A DNA stretch of 64,000 nucleotides from CAYLLN01 sp964384375 (lineage in GTDB: Bacteria > Planctomycetota > Planctomycetia > Pirellulales > Pirellulaceae). The DNA lies in assembly GCA_964384375.1 (NCBI GenBank), contig CAYLLN010000020.1, positions 33,034 to 97,033 of the forward strand, in the 5' to 3' direction. A program made the translations under genes and the position numbers. How positions within the stretch are numbered: the stretch's first letter is position 1; every line of letters starts with the position of its first letter. The notes under the pieces were generated by a model. That model did not search any database. It was not told where the DNA came from and saw nothing but the letters and a program-made list of their open reading frames with translations. Positions 35,090 through 43,429 of this stretch are shown here, one piece after another.

Positions 35090-36438
35090 TTGGGCAGCTT
35101 CACCTTCTTGACGTCCTTGTCCCCGCCCTCCTTGCCATCGCCGGCAACTTCTTCCCCATAGACCGGCGGAAAGCCGTTGAGCTGGCGCCACAGCTCGTAG
35201 CCGAGCGTGACGCGGTTGAGCAGGACCCAGCCGTTGGCCCGCACCCCTTGGCGGAGAAACCGCTCGTCGGGCCAGGCTTCTCCCGCGACCGGCCGCGCCA
35301 GCAGGCGGAATTTTCCTTTGCCGTTGTCGGTCGCGTCGATCGCCACGACCTCGCCGGCGAACGTACCCGCCGCCACCTCCGGCCAGCCTGCGGCAAACTG
35401 CACGGCGGGATACCCCTCGAACTGCAGCCGAACATGGCGTCCGCGCGTCACCAGCGGTACGTCATTCCCCGCGATGAGCAGCTCGACGGCACGCTCCGAC
35501 GTTTCCGGCACGATCGTGAAGAGCGGATCCCCTTCCTTGAGCATCTCTGCCTCCTCATTCGCAAAGAGCCGCAGGATGATGCCGTCGCGCGGAGCATAGA
35601 TCGTCCGGCTCTCGAATTGGGCCTGCTTCCCTTCGAGTTCGAGCAGCTCCTTTTTCGTCAGGGCGACCTCCCCTTGAGCTTCTTGTTGCATCGCGCGGGC
35701 GTAGTCGATCTTCGTTTGTGCCTCGCGACCCTTCTGCTGCAGCTCGGCCTGTTTCGCCGCGAGATACTTCTCGGCCGCCGCAACATATTGCTCGGACGAC
35801 TTCACTTTAGCGATCGCTTCCTCGTGCTTGCGCAGTTCGATTTCGGCGTTGACACCCGAAGTGAATCCCTTGGCATACAGGGACTGCTGGCGATCGTTGT
35901 TTGACCGGGTCTGGCGCTCGGCGGCTTCGGCGGCGACGAGCGCCTGTTTCTCGGCTTCGAGCTTGCTCCGGGCCTCGGCAACCAGCTCACGGCTCGCCTC
36001 CAGGATCATCTCGCGGGCCTCGGTCAGATCGCCCACCTGCCGGCCGTAGGTTTCGGCCTTTAGCTCCGAAAAACGGAGCTTCTCGCCCGTCGCGGCCACC
36101 TGGCTGGCGAGACGGCTGGCGCGGCCGGCATCGTTGTCGCGGATTTCGAGGATGAACTGCCCCTTTTTCACGGCCGCCCCTTCGACGATCCCCTCGCCCC
36201 AGCGGACGACGCGGCCATAAATGGGCGATTCGACCGTTTGCGGCCGCTCGGTCGGGAAGTAAGCCACGACGCGGCCGGTCCCCTTGGTGGTTTGCTGCCA
36301 GGGGATGAAGAACATGCCGCCGATCGCGACGAACAAGAGCACGAGCAGCGTATGCGCCGCGCCGCGCGCGAGGCGCGGGGAGCGAACCATCTGCATGGCA
36401 CTCAGCGTAGGCGGGTTGTTATAGATCAGGGCGAGCAT
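35086..36438 (-). CDS. HlyD-family membrane-fusion (adaptor) protein
   Basis: This 450-residue protein has one membrane helix (about residues 25-48), a beta-barrel/lipoyl half (V-E-S-P-I-Y-G-R-V-V-R-W-G-E-G), a long coiled coil (about 105-275, rich in A, E, K) and the second lipoyl half (I-Y-A-P-R-D-G-I-I-L-R-L). It links the inner-membrane ABC protein with the TolC protein. The upstream ABC gene ends 21 bases before it. The ATG at 36438 is preferred over a TTG three codons upstream. Confidence 0.92.
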   Translation of the reverse strand: MLALIYNNPPTLSAMQMVRSPRLARGAAHTLLVLLFVAIGGMFFIPWQQTTKGTGRVVAYFPTERPQTVESPIYGRVVRWGEGIVEGAAVKKGQFILEIRDNDAGRASRLASQVAATGEKLRFSELKAETYGRQVGDLTEAREMILEASRELVAEARSKLEAEKQALVAAEAAERQTRSNNDRQQSLYAKGFTSGVNAEIELRKHEEAIAKVKSSEQYVAAAEKYLAAKQAELQQKGREAQTKIDYARAMQQEAQGEVALTKKELLELEGKQAQFESRTIYAPRDGIILRLFANEEAEMLKEGDPLFTIVPETSERAVELLIAGNDVPLVTRGRHVRLQFEGYPAVQFAAGWPEVAAGTFAGEVVAIDATDNGKGKFRLLARPVAGEAWPDERFLRQGVRANGWVLLNRVTLGYELWRQLNGFPPVYGEEVAGDGKEGGDKDVKKVKLPK

Positions 36439-36459
36439 GGCGGTCAAAACGGTGCGGGG

Positions 36460-38688
36460 TTAGGCGAGCGAAGCGCCGTGGGTCGAAGCGTTCGATGGCT
36501 GCGCATCTGTGGAAGTTTGCAAGAATCCGGCCGGCATCGGCGACGTGATCGGGATCACACGATGGCACAGCCGCGCGATGTCGCTGCGTCCGGTGGCGAT
36601 AACGATCGTCGTCGCGGGCGTACGGCGCGATAAAGCCTGTAGCACGTCGGGCAGCACCGCATCGGGCAAGCCGTCGAGCAGGGAGTCGATGAGCAAGAGT
36701 CGCGGCAGGCCGAGCAGGGCCCGGGCGAGGACGACGCAGCGGGCCTGCGCGTCGGTAAGCGGAATGCCGCCGGGCTGCAAGACGGTTTCCAAACCTTGCG
36801 GCAGACGGCGCAGCTCGTCCCCCAGGCCGAGTTCTTCTAGGCAGTGGCGAACATCGGAAAGCGTCACGCCCGCTCGGCCGAGGTGAACGTTGTCGCCGAG
36901 CGTGCCGGCGAAGATTTCGCAGTGGCGAACGAGGGCGACCTGCGAGCGGAGCGAGGCGGCCTCGAGGGCGCTCACGGGAGCGCCGGCGATGAGCGGCCCG
37001 CCGTGCTCGGCGTGGCTGAGGCCAAAAGCCACCGCCAACAGCCGCGACTTGCCCGAACCGGGAGGCCCGACGAGAGCGACCATTTCGCCAGGGGCGATCG
37101 CCTGGTCCAAGAGCCGCACGGGCAAGCCGCGCGTGGCCGCGGGGAGCATCTCGCCGCTGTGGCGCTCGACGGGGAGGTCGAACAGATGCCCGAGCTTATC
37201 GACCGCAGCCAAGAGGTCGTAGTACGCTTCGAGGTGTTTGCCGAGCTTCGTGAACGAACCGACGATGAGGGCGACGATCAGCTCGGCCGCCACGAGCTGG
37301 CCGAGCGTCAACTGCCCCTGAATCACGAGCCAGCCGCCGACTCCCAGCAGCACCGAACCCGCGAGCGCCTGCAGGCCGAGGGTGAACGCGATCTGCCGGA
37401 TCAGAACGGCAAAGTGGTCCTGACGGGTGCGGAGGTAGGTGATGGCCAACTGGTCGGCATGTTCGCTGGCCCGGTCGGCCCCGCCCGCATTCTTGAAAGT
37501 CAGCGGGCACAGAGCGAGCTGTTCCAGCCATGCGGCGACGGCGTACTTGGCTTTCGATTCCTCGATGCTCGTGGCCACGCCGCCGCGACCGAGCACCAGG
37601 ACGATGAACGCGAGTGCTGCGAGTAGGGCGATGTCAAAGCCGAGCAAGAGCGGGTGATAGAAGGCGAGAACCGCCATGCCGACCGCCGTTTGCAGGATGA
37701 TGGCGATCCCGTCGAGCACGAGGAGGGCGGCCGACTTCTGCACCGTCATCACGTCGAAGAAGCGGTTGAGCAGCTCGGGGCCGTGGACTCCCTCGTAGGC
37801 GTCCTGGCGGACTCGCGGCAGCCGCTGCGAAAGATCGGCCACGACGCGAACAAAGAGCCGCCGCTGAATCACTTCGCCGATGTACGCCTGCAGCACGCGA
37901 ATCGCGGCCGCAAAGCCGAGAAAGCCGAACAGCACGAGCGACAGCACCACGACGGGCTGCATCAGGCTGCCGAAGGCGACCGTGTTGACGAGCGCTTCGA
38001 CGGTGACCGGTGTGGCCAGCGCGAGCAGGCCGACGATTGCCGAGAAGATGGTGACGACCCAGATATCGCTTGCTTCGGGGCGGAGAATGGCGATCAGCCG
38101 CCGGAGCGGCGAGGGGTGTGCCGCGTGCTCGTCCTCGCCGTGAACCTCATCCCCAGAGGCGGAGCTTCCCGCCACAGAACTCGGTGACGAACAGGGCAAA
38201 GCCGGCTCGGCGATCAGCCATGGCAAAAGCGTCTCGCTGTCGGCCATGTCAAGCAGATCGGCCAGTTGCTGCTGAGTGATCCAGAGATCGGCGCCGTGCT
38301 CGCAGGCGACGCGAACCTTGCTCAGGCCCGCCGAGCGAATGAGCACCCAGGCGCGGTCGTGGCCGGCGTCGGCCAGCGGCGCGACGAGGCTTTCTCCTCC
38401 GCGGCAGACATCTATTGCGTCCGCTAGGCTGAGCTGCCGGATGCGGCCGACGAGGCCGCAAGCGGTCAGAACGTGCTGCAAGCGAGCCAGCCGGTCGGCA
38501 ATCGACGCGGCCGGAGTCGCGAACTGCTCGCGGAGTGCAAGGCGGGCGCCGGCTCGATCGAAGCCGACGGCGTTGGCCTCGGCCAAGCGTCCGACGAGCG
38601 CCAGCGACGACAGCACAAAGTCGGGCTGGTTGGAGGGAGTGCTTGGCACGTAGGAAATCGAATCGTTCATCGGTGGACTTTGGAGCAT
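36460..38688 (-). CDS. ABC exporter with membrane domain and degenerate ATPase domain
   Basis: This 742-residue protein has an N-terminal cytosolic domain (to about 180), five or six membrane helices (about 205-490) and an ATPase-like domain. Walker A is intact (G-P-P-G-S-G-K-S), but the signature is L-T-D-A-Q, Walker B is L-L-L-I-D-S with Ser in place of the catalytic Glu, the Q-loop glutamine is replaced (V-R-H), and the switch His is replaced (A-T-G-R). It forms an export operon with HlyD and TolC genes, but ATP hydrolysis is doubtful unless it pairs with an active half-transporter. Start 38688 is taken; ATG 38670 is an alternative. Confidence 0.85.
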   Translation of the reverse strand: MLQSPPMNDSISYVPSTPSNQPDFVLSSLALVGRLAEANAVGFDRAGARLALREQFATPAASIADRLARLQHVLTACGLVGRIRQLSLADAIDVCRGGESLVAPLADAGHDRAWVLIRSAGLSKVRVACEHGADLWITQQQLADLLDMADSETLLPWLIAEPALPCSSPSSVAGSSASGDEVHGEDEHAAHPSPLRRLIAILRPEASDIWVVTIFSAIVGLLALATPVTVEALVNTVAFGSLMQPVVVLSLVLFGFLGFAAAIRVLQAYIGEVIQRRLFVRVVADLSQRLPRVRQDAYEGVHGPELLNRFFDVMTVQKSAALLVLDGIAIILQTAVGMAVLAFYHPLLLGFDIALLAALAFIVLVLGRGGVATSIEESKAKYAVAAWLEQLALCPLTFKNAGGADRASEHADQLAITYLRTRQDHFAVLIRQIAFTLGLQALAGSVLLGVGGWLVIQGQLTLGQLVAAELIVALIVGSFTKLGKHLEAYYDLLAAVDKLGHLFDLPVERHSGEMLPAATRGLPVRLLDQAIAPGEMVALVGPPGSGKSRLLAVAFGLSHAEHGGPLIAGAPVSALEAASLRSQVALVRHCEIFAGTLGDNVHLGRAGVTLSDVRHCLEELGLGDELRRLPQGLETVLQPGGIPLTDAQARCVVLARALLGLPRLLLIDSLLDGLPDAVLPDVLQALSRRTPATTIVIATGRSDIARLCHRVIPITSPMPAGFLQTSTDAQPSNASTHGASLA

Positions 38689-38883
38689 GGTGGTCCGCCA
38701 TCACGATTCGAGCTCGGGCGAGCAGGCCGAAAACTTCGCGTGAGCGGTAATATCGGCACAGTTTTCCCAGTTTGTTGCGAATCGGACGCCGGAATTCTCG
38801 AATCGTGGGTGCTAGCTGCTACCTGCAGACGCACCAGAACGACGCGCGAAACTTCTGAGGTCAACTTCCAAACCACACTCTTT

Positions 38884-38918
38884 CTATACAGCCTGAGTGT
38901 ATAGTTCTACAAATAGAA
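38884..38918. promoter_or_regulatory. Two adjacent dyads, candidate LysR-type operator
   Basis: CTATACA-N7-TGTATAG (38884-38904) is a perfect 7-bp inverted repeat, directly followed by TTCTA-N4-TAGAA (38905-38918). They lie about 50 bases before the GTG of the NhaR-like gene and between it and the divergent ABC exporter gene. LysR regulators bind imperfect AT-rich dyads in just this position. The remainder of 38689-38965 shows no gene. Confidence 0.5.
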
Positions 38919-38965
38919 ACTTTGGAGATAATCATTCGGTTTTTTGGAAGTATTGGAATTCGCTC

Positions 38966-39868
38966 GTGGAATGGCTCAATTACCATCACCTGCTTTACTT
39001 CTGGGTCGTGGCCCGCGAAGGGAGCATCGTCCGGGCTGCGACCCAGTTGCACCTGGCCCAACCGACGGTCAGCGCGCAGATCTCACGCCTCGAGCGTTCG
39101 CTGGGGGCCAAGTTGTTTCAGCGCGCCGGCCGAAACCTGCAGCTCACCGACACCGGGCGCGTCGTCTATCGCTACGCCGAAGAGATTTTCACGCTCGGAC
39201 GAGAACTGTCCGACGTGGTGAAAGGGCGTCCCACCGGCCAGCCGCTCAGGTTCACCGTCGGCGTGCCGGACAGCTTGCCCAAGCTGATCGTGTTCCGGCT
39301 GCTGCAGCCCGCCCTAGCGATGCCGGAGCCGATTCGTCTGGTTTGCGAGGAAGGGAAGTTCGACGATCTCGTCGCAGGGCTGGCGACGCACGACCTCGAT
39401 CTCGTGCTTTCCGATTCGCCGATGCCGCCCAACGTGCGTGTAAAGGCGTTTAGCCACGCACTCGGGCAATGCGGCGTGGCGTTCTTCGCATCTCCCAAGC
39501 TCGCACGCCAGTTCCGACGGAACTTTCCGCTGTCGCTGGCAAAGGCGCCGCTCCTGTTGCCGAGCGATACGACCACACTCCGCCGCCTGCTCGATCAGTG
39601 GTTTGACGAGCACGGAATTCGCCCACGAATCGCCGGTGAGTTCCAGGACAGCGCGCTCCTTAAGGTGTTCGGGCAGGAGGGCCTGGGCATCTTCCCCGCA
39701 CCGGAGGCCATTGTGGACGAAATCCAGCGGCAATACCGCGTCCGCCATGTGGGGACGCTCAGCGACCTGCACGAACGGTACTACGCGATTTCCGTCGAGA
39801 GACGTCTCAAGCACCCTGCGGTGCTGGCGATCTCCTCCGCGGCAAGGTTACAGCTCTTCACGCATTAG
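38966..39868 (+). CDS. nhaR: LysR-family transcriptional activator, NhaR-like
   Basis: This 300-residue regulator starts W-L-N-Y-H-H-L-L-Y-F-W-V-V-A-R-E-G-S-I and has the LysR helix-turn-helix A-T-Q-L-H-L-A-Q-P-T-V-S-A-Q-I-S-R-L-E. The opening is characteristic of NhaR, which activates sodium/proton antiporter and related genes in response to Na+. The rest is the periplasmic-binding-like sensor. The GTG at 38966 gives this conserved start; upstream codons do not match. No nhaA is near, so the target may be the divergent exporter operon or itself, through the dyads before it. Confidence 0.85.
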   Translation: MEWLNYHHLLYFWVVAREGSIVRAATQLHLAQPTVSAQISRLERSLGAKLFQRAGRNLQLTDTGRVVYRYAEEIFTLGRELSDVVKGRPTGQPLRFTVGVPDSLPKLIVFRLLQPALAMPEPIRLVCEEGKFDDLVAGLATHDLDLVLSDSPMPPNVRVKAFSHALGQCGVAFFASPKLARQFRRNFPLSLAKAPLLLPSDTTTLRRLLDQWFDEHGIRPRIAGEFQDSALLKVFGQEGLGIFPAPEAIVDEIQRQYRVRHVGTLSDLHERYYAISVERRLKHPAVLAISSAARLQLFTH

Positions 39869-40048
39869 TGGGCCGCGTCACGGCTCGATGATCAGGGAAG
39901 CAGCGGGGGTTGGATTTGCGATACTGCCCCGAAGTCGTTGTCGAGTTGTAAGGGTGTGATGCGATCATTGACCGAGCAACGACGCGCGACAGGTGGCCAC
40001 AATTCGCCGAGATCGGCGTTTGGTGAAAATGAATCCCTCAAGTGCAAA

Positions 40049-41790
40049 TTATCGAAAATCCCGTGACACTGTCTGCATGCCGCTCAACCTGGCCGATAGG
40101 TCTTCCAGCCTGCTCGCGACGACATGGATGACTGATTCGCGAGACTCCAGTACGCCGTGTGCGATCCAGGCGGAGGAGCAACGGGTAACTGTATAGAAGC
40201 GCTCCCAGATTTGAGGCCGGATGACTAGGTTAGCCGCTCCGGTTTCGTCCTCGATCGTCGCGAAGGTGATCCCTCGTGCTGTCCCCGGCCTCTGACGTAG
40301 CAGGACTATACCCGCTACGCGAACCCGATCGCCGTGGGTGAAAGACGAGAGCTTCCCCGCGGGAGTGACGCGTAGGCGGTCGAGCTGCTCGCGTAGAAAC
40401 GAGACTGGGTGCGCCTTAAGCGAACAACCTGCCGTGCGGTAGTCAGCCAGAACTTGCTCGAATGGCGGCATCGGCGGCAAACCGGCCGGCGGCTCGTCAT
40501 CGTCGAGGTTGGCAAACAGCGGAACACGGCGGCGATCCTGGTTGAGTGACTGCCAGAGTGCGGTGCGACGGTCGAGCCGCAGCGAGCCAAACACATCGGC
40601 CTCGGCCAGCCGGGAGATAAGCGACTTGCCCAGTTCTGTCCGCCGTGCGAAATCATCCAGAGAATGAAACGGCCGGGCGGCAATGATCCGGTCCACAGCC
40701 GCTTGAGGAATGGCTTTGAGCAGGCGGAATCCTAGCCGCTGCGCTCCGCCCTCAAGCGTACAGTCCCAATCGCTGGCATTGACATCGACCGGCAGGGCTC
40801 GAACGCCGTGCTCGATTGCGTCGCGCATCAATTGCGCGGGGGAGTAGAACCCCATCGCCTGGCTGTTGATGATCGCCGCGCAGTATTCCGCCGGGTAGTA
40901 ATGCTTAAGCCAAGCGGAGCTGTACACGAGCAGGGCAAAAGACGCGGCATGAGATTCGGGAAAGCCGTACTCGCCGAAACCACGGATCTGGCAGAAGACT
41001 TGTTGGGCGAACTCAGCGGAAAGGCCGCGGGCAGTCATGCCGTCGATCAGCTTCTGGCGGAAGCGCTCAATGGAGCCGGAGCGCCGCCATGCCGCCATCG
41101 CTCGGCGGAGCTGGTCTGCCTCGCCCGGAGTGAAGCCAGCGGCGACAATCGACAACCGCATCGCTTGCTCCTGAAACAGCGGGACGCCGAGGGTCTTCTC
41201 CAAGACGGCTGCGATTTCCTGTGAGGGAAACGCAGGGACAGGTCCACCATTGCGGCGGCGGAGGTATGGATGGACCATGTTCCCCTGGATCGGACCTGGG
41301 CGGACGATTGCCACCTCAATCACCAAGTCGTAGAACGTCCGCGGTCGCAGTCGCGGCAGCATCGACATTTGCGCACGGCTCTCGATTTGAAAAACGCCAA
41401 TTGTGTCGGCCCTGTAGATCATGCCATAGCGCTTGGATCTTCGGCGGGAACCGTTGCGAGCGTCAATTTGCGACCGCGGTGCTGCTCGACAAGGGCGAAG
41501 CACTTTCGGATCGCCGTGAGCATGCCCAGACACAGACAATCGACCTTGAGAATGCCGATAGCGTCGAGATCATCCTTATCCCACTGAACGACAACACGTC
41601 CCAGCATCGTGGCGTTTTCGAGCGGTACGAGTTCACAGAGCGGTCCCTGCGTCATCACCATGCCGCCGACATGCTGACTTAGATGCCGGGGAAAGCCGAC
41701 CAGTTCTTGCACCAAATATAGGAACCTTTGACCCAAGGGACCATTCGGATCGAGGCCCGCCTCTGTACATCGACGCGGGAATGCGTCGGG
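40049..41790 (-). pseudogene. dnaE2: Error-prone DNA polymerase DnaE2, truncated and frameshifted
   Basis: The reading covers only the C-terminal about 580 of the usual about 1,050 residues. G-F-P-R-H-L-S-Q-H-V-G-G-M-V and Q-W-D-K-D-D-L-D-A-I-G-I-L-K-V-D are the polymerase catalytic segments of DnaE-type enzymes, and the end with the OB-fold domain and S-R-D-F-R looks normal. The match changes frame near 41425 (after V-P-A-E-D-P, continuing G-M-I-Y-R-A-D-T). The 5' part, with the PHP domain and half of the polymerase, is missing; upstream sequence is an integrase remnant. Original function: SOS mutagenesis. Confidence 0.9.
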
Positions 41791-41799
41791 CAATTGCTG

Positions 41800-42857
41800 G
41801 CGTCCGGGTTGCGGGGCTTCGTGCTTGTCGTCTTTGGGAGGATCTGCGCCTGCCGGGCGCGGGACACCGTCGTGGCGGCGCTGGCATCCTCGGCGGCGAT
41901 CCGTCTCTCCAGAGCGGCGGCCAGGGCGCGCCGCGACATGTTTGCGAGCGGACATACGCTGTCGCAGAACTTTTCTCGGCGGAAGACAACGCCCGTGGTG
42001 CGACTGCCAATCACGATCCGAAGAACGGCAACCAGTTCGTCCACGAGTGGGATCGAACGTTCACGCCCTGTCTTAATTCTCCAGCCCAGTTCGTACTTGT
42101 TGCAGATCTGGATCCAGCCGCCATTCAGATCGACGTCTTCGACGAGCAGATGGGAAAGCTCGCCGGGCCGAATTCCGGTCTTGGCCAGCGTGAAATGAAT
42201 CGGAAAAGCCCAGTCAGCGGCCGCCTTGAAAAACGCCAGCTCCGTCGCTGACTCAAATACAAAGACCGGCTTGGCGTCCTCAATCCGGAAACGTTTCCCG
42301 CCAAGCCCGGCAAAGGGGTTCTCGGCATAGGGCGGCATGTACCGCTTCTTGGCCGCAAACCCGTAAAGGGACCGGCACGTTTCCAGGATGTAACGAATTC
42401 CCTTGTGCCGCAGCGGCCGCCGGCGGGTGTGCGAGTGCCCGTTGGAAGCGACCCGCAGTGCTCGCAATTAGCGAACAAACTGTTCGGCGTCGAGCAGATG
42501 GGCAGGCCGATTAGCTCCCTGCGTGCGTGCGAAGTTTTCCAAGTGCCGGGTAGCCGTGCTGTACCGGCAGACCGTCGGCAGGGAGGAGCCTAGCACCTGC
42601 TCGTGATAGTCAAGGAAACGCTTCCGCAGCTCAGCCACCGGCAGCGGCGTGAACGCGAAGAGCGTGGGCGCTTCGACGGACAGTTGGGCATTGACCTGGG
42701 CGGCCAGCTGAGCGGCGGCTTGTTCCGTGTCTCCCGCACGCCGCCGAATCTGCTTGCCGGCCTCGCGGTAGTAGACGTGCCAACTGCCGTTGCGGAAATA
42801 ATACGAGACCTTCCCGACCCGATGGCGGCGGGAAGCTTTACCACTGCGGCGGGCCAT
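41800..42857 (-). pseudogene. Tyrosine recombinase (phage-type integrase), interrupted and truncated
   Basis: From ATG 42857 (AGGAG-like site upstream) the product has a basic Arm-type N-terminus (V-S-Y-Y-F-R-N-G-S-W-H-V-Y-Y-R-E) and a SAM-like core domain. A TAA at 42468-42470 stops the frame, which reopens at once in the same frame and continues with K-T-G-I-R-P-G-E-L-S-H-L, the first catalytic Arg box, and the strand containing the Lys. The C-terminal H-x-x-R and Tyr boxes are absent; the sequence runs into the dnaE2 remnant near 41800-41850 (boundary approximate). Remnant of an earlier insertion into or beside dnaE2. Confidence 0.8.
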
Positions 42858-42977
42858 CTGCGCTGCTCCTGGCGTGCACCGCGTGTGCACCAAACGTGCA
42901 CCAGGAGGCCTGTTTGCCGCGCAAAGAAAACGCTAAGCCATTCACTCGGAACAACTTAGCGCATCGGCATGTTAAGA

Positions 42978-43429
42978 AAGCGGAGAGGACAGGATTCGGC
43001 AGACGCCGATTCTCAACTCCTTGTCTACAAAGCACTTGCGGCTCTAAGTGCCTCGGCGACCAACACTTGCAGTGTTGCGTTTGTAGTCACCGAGAATCAC
43101 GGATTCTCACCTGTTGTCACCTCGTTTGTCCCACTGGGACAAACGAACGTCGGACTGGGACAAATCGCCAGCGCCGCCACTTGCGAATCACGATGGCTGC
43201 ATGCAACTGCATGGCTCGCTAGAGATGGCGGCCGAGCGGGGTCCATCCTTGCCATTCTCTTCTCGTTGCACGTTCAACCTGATCGATCAGTGAACAGCGC
43301 GGTGGCGATACCGCCATGCACGGCCGAGGGCATGGCAATCTTCGGCAAATCGACTCAGCGTCGCAAGTCCGATTCGGACTCCCCAGCCCATTTCCCGGCA
43401 GACTCCACTGCCATCCAGGAGGTGCTGCC
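42978..43429 (+). repeat. Recombinase leader region, intact copy of the 19972 repeat
   Basis: These about 450 bases before the recombinase match the relic at 19972-20440 in order and spacing (GCGGAGAGGACAGGATTCGG, TTGCGTTTGTAGTCACCGAG, GAATCACGGATTCTCACCTG, GTTTGTCCCACTGGGACAAA). GTTTGTCCCACTGGGACAAA is itself a near-palindrome (TTTGTCCCACTGGGACAAA around 43123-43142). A GGACAAA unit recurs 20 bases later. This is the expected location of attachment or recombinase-binding sites. No gene is seen between 42858 and 43429. Confidence 0.7.
42980..42998 (-). other. tRNA-Ser-like 3' end, candidate attachment core
   Basis: Read on the minus strand the bases give GAATCCTGTCCTCTCCGC, which fits the T-loop end, T-stem 3' strand (CCTGT), acceptor 3' strand (CCTCTCC) and discriminator G of a tRNA-Ser with a GGAGAGG 5' acceptor strand. 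No 5' part of a tRNA is present here. The same 20 bases occur at 19972-19991. It is a likely integration core carried by the element. Confidence 0.55.

Noticed and set aside
43100..43180. CRISPR-like repeats (GGACAAA units)
   Set aside because: The units are too short and too few, without regular spacers; they fit recombinase or regulator sites better.
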